This document shows, one piece after another, positions 60,126 through 64,000 of a stretch of DNA of 64,000 nucleotides. The first letter of the stretch is position 1. Each line of letters opens with the position of its first letter. The position numbers and the translations under genes are program-made. Origin of the DNA: Cinclus cinclus (lineage: Eukaryota > Chordata > Aves > Passeriformes > Cinclidae). Where the stretch lies: assembly GCF_963662255.1 (NCBI RefSeq), contig NC_085055.1:17284704-17348703 (forward strand), given 5' to 3'. The notes under the pieces are model-generated. The model was not told where the DNA came from and did no database searches. It worked only from the letters and a program-made list of their open reading frames with translations.

Positions 60126-61649
60126 AAAACAATGGGGATCTGCACATCCCCCGCTCCTGCGGGAACTCCCAGGAAGAGCGGGTAGAAGGATGGATGTGCC
60201 TCCAAGGCGAAATACCGCCACGCGTCCCTAGCTGAGGTCAGCAGGATGATGAGTAGCAGATGATGAGGCCAGAGGGAATGTCTCATGTGATAAGAAAGGA
60301 AGGTTAAAAAGAGCTCATAGCCACTGGTCATCAAATAAAGTTTTTGGATAGTAGTTCTTGAAAGCATTTCCCTGTGGATATGCCTTCCTAGAGCTGCACG
60401 TTCATTCAGAATCCCTGCTGTGAAGGCTCTGTATGTGGAGAACACTGTCTTCCCTTCTTCAGGCAGAGAGCCAAAGTCACTTCTGACAACCAGCAGGTAG
60501 GAGCTAAGCAGGTCAGGCTTAAAAAACAGAGGAATAGGTGTGTACAAGTCTGAATAATAACCAGAGCATTGGGCAACAAGGTGTTTTTTGGTGTCTACTT
60601 GGATCACAAATTGTCATTATGACTACAGGTAGGTCCACTGGGCCAAGCACTGCATTGCTATTCGCAAGCACAGGGAAACCTTGCACAGCAAACATGGTCC
60701 AGGCCTGAAATATTGTTTGAAGGATTTTAGATCCAACTAAGCCAGGTATTTTGCTTAAGTGGTCATTGCCTGTTGTCTTGACTGGGATGATTTGTTAAGG
60801 CAGACCTGGAGTAATACTCTTGTTCTCAGTGACCAAGTCACTCTAGAAATACAGAGGAAAAATAAGGAGGCAGAGAAAAACTGAGGCAAAACAGAGTGTA
60901 TTTCGCCAGATGTATCTTTAAATCTGTAAGCTGGACCCATTCTTCCTGTGTCTGTTTCCTTTGCTGTATAGCCAATCTCCCTTACTGGCTTTCTCAGATA
61001 CAAAATTCCTCTCTTGGTACAGGTCAGGGGAAAGATAATTGCTGTCTGCTGCCCTCCCCCAGGATCCTGGGGAAGCCTTATTCACCCTCCCTGGCTGCAG
61101 GTGTGTGACATGGTCTGTGACAACTATCAAATGGTAAAATCCCCAGCACCCTGCTGCAGGAGGTTTGTCTGCACCTCATCTTGGAGCTCATCTGTTTGGG
61201 CTCAGCTCTGGGACATCCAGAGCACAGCAGCTTCACCCAGCTCCCATTGAGGGTTTTCAGTGAAGCCCAGTGTGTGTTGGCTATATCTAAACGCTGCCAT
61301 TCAGATATAAGACCAAAAAACCAAGAACCGAGGGGAGGAATTGTGCTGGTGGTTACCCAGCTACATGGCCAACAATCCCATGCAGTGAACACAGAGAAAA
61401 TAACAGCACAATCCAGCTGCTTAAGAACTTATAGGATGAAGGATTACAGCTGCTTTAACAGACAGAAAGGAGCTAATGTATTTCCTGTGACTACGCATCC
61501 TGCCTCAGCCCCTATCCCTCCGTTAATTACTCCAGGGAGAACAGCTTTTCCTTTGCTGCCTTGTGGTGGCCTCATGCCAACAGGAACGGGCAGCGACTGG
61601 GCTCCTTGAGCCGGGGTCACGGCTACGGCTATTCCTGGACAGAGCCCAG
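60126..61649. other. Intergenic DNA between the small CpG island and the WDFY1 promoter
   Basis: No exon recognised. A minus-strand frame of about 219 codons (59948-60607) reaches into the CpG island, but it opens with GTG and has no family resemblance. The remainder is unremarkable. Confidence 0.6.
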
Positions 61650-61745
61650 GGGAGAGCACGGCACAGCCACGCGTTTGAGCCTGGGGCCGCGTCCAGCCCC
61701 GGGCAGTCGGCCGGGGTCCCCACCGCCAGATCGCCTTCTGTGCTC

Positions 61746-61793
61746 TTCTAAGAAATACGGCCCCGGTGGCCCTTCTATTCTAGCAAATACGGC
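61746..61793. repeat. Direct repeat of 16 bp, period 32, in the WDFY1 promoter
   Basis: TTCTAAGAAATACGGC at 61746-61761 and TTCTAGCAAATACGGC at 61778-61793 agree at 14 of 16 positions. They are unusually AT-rich for their CpG-island surroundings. Confidence 0.85.
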
Positions 61794-61842
61794 TGGCGGC
61801 GGCCCGCCCCCGCCCGTGACGCCATCGGCGCGCGGTGGGGCT

Positions 61843-61891
61843 GCGCCGCTACTCGGGACACCTCGGCCCGGCGGGGCGGCGCCGCTACTCG
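61843..61891. repeat. Direct repeat GCGCCGCTACTCG, period 36, just before the WDFY1 ATG
   Basis: The 13-bp word is identical at 61843-61855 and 61879-61891. The second copy ends 14 bp before the start codon, so the duplication probably lies in the 5' UTR or core promoter. Confidence 0.85.
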
Positions 61892-61905
61892 CAGCGTTAC
61901 GGGCC

Positions 61906-62042
61906 ATGGCTGCCGAGATCCACTCGCGGCCGCAGAGCCGCCGGCCCGTCCTGCTCAGCAAGGTCGAGGGGCACCAGGACGCCGTGAGCGCCGCGCTCCT
62001 CATCCCTAAGGAGGACGGCGTCATCACGGCCGGCGAGGACAG
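61906..62042 (+). CDS. WDFY1: WD repeat and FYVE domain protein 1 (WDFY1), first coding exon, partial gene
   Basis: WDFY1 is a roughly 410-residue protein of early endosomes with seven WD40 repeats and a FYVE zinc finger that binds phosphatidylinositol 3-phosphate; it has been linked to TLR3/TLR4 signalling. Only the first 46 residues are here, beginning MAAEIHSRPQSRRPVLL and continuing with KVEGHQDAVSAALLIPKEDG up to AGEDR, where the donor GTGACC interrupts the Arg codon. They match human WDFY1 almost residue for residue and differ clearly from the paralogue WDFY2 (MAAEIQPKPLTRKP). The start has a strong Kozak context (G at -3, G at +4). An in-frame open extension upstream lacks the conserved start and is promoter sequence. 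The gene runs off the right edge in the same direction as SERPINE2. Confidence 0.93.
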
Positions 62043-64000
62043 GTGACCCGGGGCCCGCTCCCCGCCGGGCAGGGCCGGGCCGGGCCGCGGGACTGGGAGG
62101 GGAGCCGGGGCAGCGGGGGCTGCCGAGGGAAATCCGTGTGCGCGCTGCGCCTTTGCCGGGAGGCGCGCAGGTACTCGGTGCCTGCAGCCGTAAGGAAATC
62201 GCGGAAGGAGCCGCGGTCCCGGGGAGCGAGGTGCCGTCAGCTGTGAGGGAGGATCGGCTCGGCCCGCCCGGTGCGGGACGCGGGGCTGCCGCTGTCCCAC
62301 CGGCGGGAGAAGCTGCTGTGCTCCGGGCGCGCTGCCCTGCCCCGCCGCTGCGGGGCGGCTGGGAAGGCACAGCTCGCCCTGGGTATAAATGGGTCCTCAC
62401 AGGTTACGAGCAGAACCAGGAGTGAGGGAGTATGTTTCCTTCGGCCTTCCGCCCTGCTGGCTGGAACACTTGCGGTGTGTCACTGCTTCCCCTGCCTGTC
62501 AGGAGATGGGGAGCTGCCCGAGCTGCTCCGGTCGGAACGAGCTCATTCTGATGGCTCGGTGTGCAGGTCCCAAACCTGATTCCCTCCGGCTGAAGCCGCT
62601 CAGGGAGTGAGTTAGCACATCTGAATGGAGAGGGGCGATGAGCTGCTGAGCGCGTTGCTTTCTGTTTGGAAGGGAAGGTGTCTTCAGAGTCTAACCCTGG
62701 TTCTCGGCACTGCCTCGCACAGCATGTGGAACGTCTGCCACAGAAGCTGGTGAAGTTGTTAAGGAGGTGCTCCGATGATAGGAAAGTGGAAATGAGGAAG
62801 CAGGTAGTACAGAGGGTTGTGGCCAGGAGAGTGGAGAGGGGTCTGCAGTGTACAGCAAGAGATGGAATTTCACCCCTGGAAAGTGACTTAAAAGTGAAGT
62901 GGGGTGGGAGATGCTTCTTAAGAAAATGTGGCTCCGTTTGAAAGAGTGGCGTCAAAAGTACAAAAGTGCATTCTTTGAGCTGTAGCTTGGTACAGGGATA
63001 ATTTTACTGTTATACTATAAAACTTTAAAAACTAAATTTGCATTCATATTTACATGAATTCTTGTTTGAAAAGCTTGACCTTGTGAGGAATAGGAGGGTA
63101 TGAGTGCTGAAAATCAGCAGAGCAATGGTGTTACGTTTATTGTGTTTTCAGGCATTTATTTTTTGGTCCAAAAGTGGAAACAGATCAGCTGTCTAGTTGG
63201 TTTGTATCATCCCTTCCTGTGGAGATGACTTTGTACAGTACATGTTGGATAACAGCTTTTGGATAAGAATGGGCAGCTTCCTTTCTTTCCAGTCACTTAG
63301 GTGTGATTGTTTATGTTTGTGTTCAGTTTGCTTTGATGGGCTTCCTGAAGGCAAGAAGAGGAAATAGTGATTTTCAAGACTCCATATCATATCTCAGCTT
63401 TCATAGAGTTTCATGGTACAGGCTTGCAGAGGCTTGTCTGTGGCAGACAGTGCCAGCTTTTAAACTCAGTTTGATGCTGAAGGTTAATGCATGCTTAGAC
63501 TGCTGATAAGAGCCAAGGATGGAGCTGCATCTTTACCTGGGCAAGGAGAGTAGAAGCCACTGCCCATCTTTGGTGTGTGTAATTTCCAAGTGAGTCTGTG
63601 GGCTTGTGGCTGAATCTGTCTCACCTGTCTTACTGAGAGAAATTACTTAAATCTTTAAACTTTCAGAAACTATTGCACCGTATTACCTCCAGTCTGGGAT
63701 ACCTCCTACAGTACATCGAAGCTTTCACCTATAGTTCAACATGTTTTCAAACAGTGCTCCCCTGTTTGCTCACTACAAGTGGGGTGTAGGTGTCAATCCT
63801 GTGTAACTGATTATGCTACTGGCAGCAAAGTGCAGAGTACAAGGAGCAAAAGAGCTGCTGTGTGTACTAAGAGCAGGGCTGAAGTATTTTTTATTACATC
63901 TTAATGCAGCTAAGGCTGTCAAGTATTTCATAATAACCAGTCAGAGGAATGTGTTTACAAGTTGGGTAGTGAGGAAAACATTGGTGCATAAACATACTCT
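62043..64000 (+). other. WDFY1: WDFY1 intron 1, incomplete
   Basis: It begins with donor GTGACC and continues at least to the window edge. The second WDFY1 exon (expected to encode IRVWLKRDSGQYWPS) was not found. The first 400 bp are CpG-rich with several GGG tracts near 62.07-62.13 kb; the rest is unremarkable. Confidence 0.8.

Larger units (their letters stand above)
61650..62420 (+). promoter_or_regulatory. WDFY1: CpG island and promoter of WDFY1
   Basis: The CpG-dense region spans the WDFY1 start codon and the first 400 bp of intron 1. No TATA box is visible near the start, which is usual for a broadly expressed gene. A TGACGCCATCGGCG segment at about 61817-61830 combines a CRE-like half-site with the CGCCAT core recognised by YY1. 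Two short tandem duplications lie just before the ATG. Confidence 0.8.

Noticed and set aside
59427..60235. Pro/Ser/Leu-rich frames of about 250 codons on the + strand and Gly/Arg/Asp-rich frames on the - strand
   Set aside because: They translate the pyrimidine-rich minisatellite in several frames at once, with no conserved domain, and continue into CpG-rich DNA without a plausible start.
61561..61905. 115-codon in-frame extension upstream of the WDFY1 ATG
   Set aside because: The protein family starts at the MAAEIHSRP methionine, which has a strong Kozak context. The extension opens with TTG and is promoter-like CpG-island sequence.

Overview
The window looks like a sauropsid nuclear genome, most likely a bird. 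It holds one complete vertebrate gene with compact introns, the first coding exon of a second gene, and a CR1 LINE 3' end. Two old MIR-type SINE remnants and a hAT-type element add to the repeat content. No bacterial, viral or organellar genes were recognised. The many short reading frames outside the spliced exons are what chance gives, and many begin with non-ATG codons.

Layout. Bases 1 to about 30.7 kb are upstream intergenic DNA with no recognisable coding exon. Its outstanding structure is a 700-bp perfect-register pentamer array at 6671-7370. It also holds the CR1 fragment (about 9.24-9.33 kb), MIR relics at 17.6 and 25.2 kb, and small tandem or A-rich repeats. A CpG island at about 30.7-31.6 kb with GC boxes and a TATA box is the promoter of SERPINE2. 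The untranslated first exon ends at 31205. A 13.3-kb intron follows, then eight coding exons between 44564 and 54149, all on the + strand. Polyadenylation signals lie at 54576 and 54750. The spliced reading frame is 396 codons plus a stop.

From 54.8 to 61.7 kb is intergenic. It contains a pyrimidine-rich minisatellite (59.52-59.98 kb) abutting a small CpG island with two CTCF-like motif copies. A second large CpG island (about 61.65-62.4 kb) contains the ATG and first coding exon of WDFY1, whose remaining exons lie beyond the right edge.

Gene roles. SERPINE2 (protease nexin-1, glia-derived nexin) is a secreted serpin that inhibits thrombin, urokinase and other trypsin-like proteases; the reactive-site Arg-Ser pair is intact here. 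WDFY1 is an endosomal PI3P-binding WD40/FYVE protein. The two genes are neighbours by descent and are not functionally linked by anything visible here. In human, as I recall, MRPL44 lies between them; I found no exon of it in this interval.
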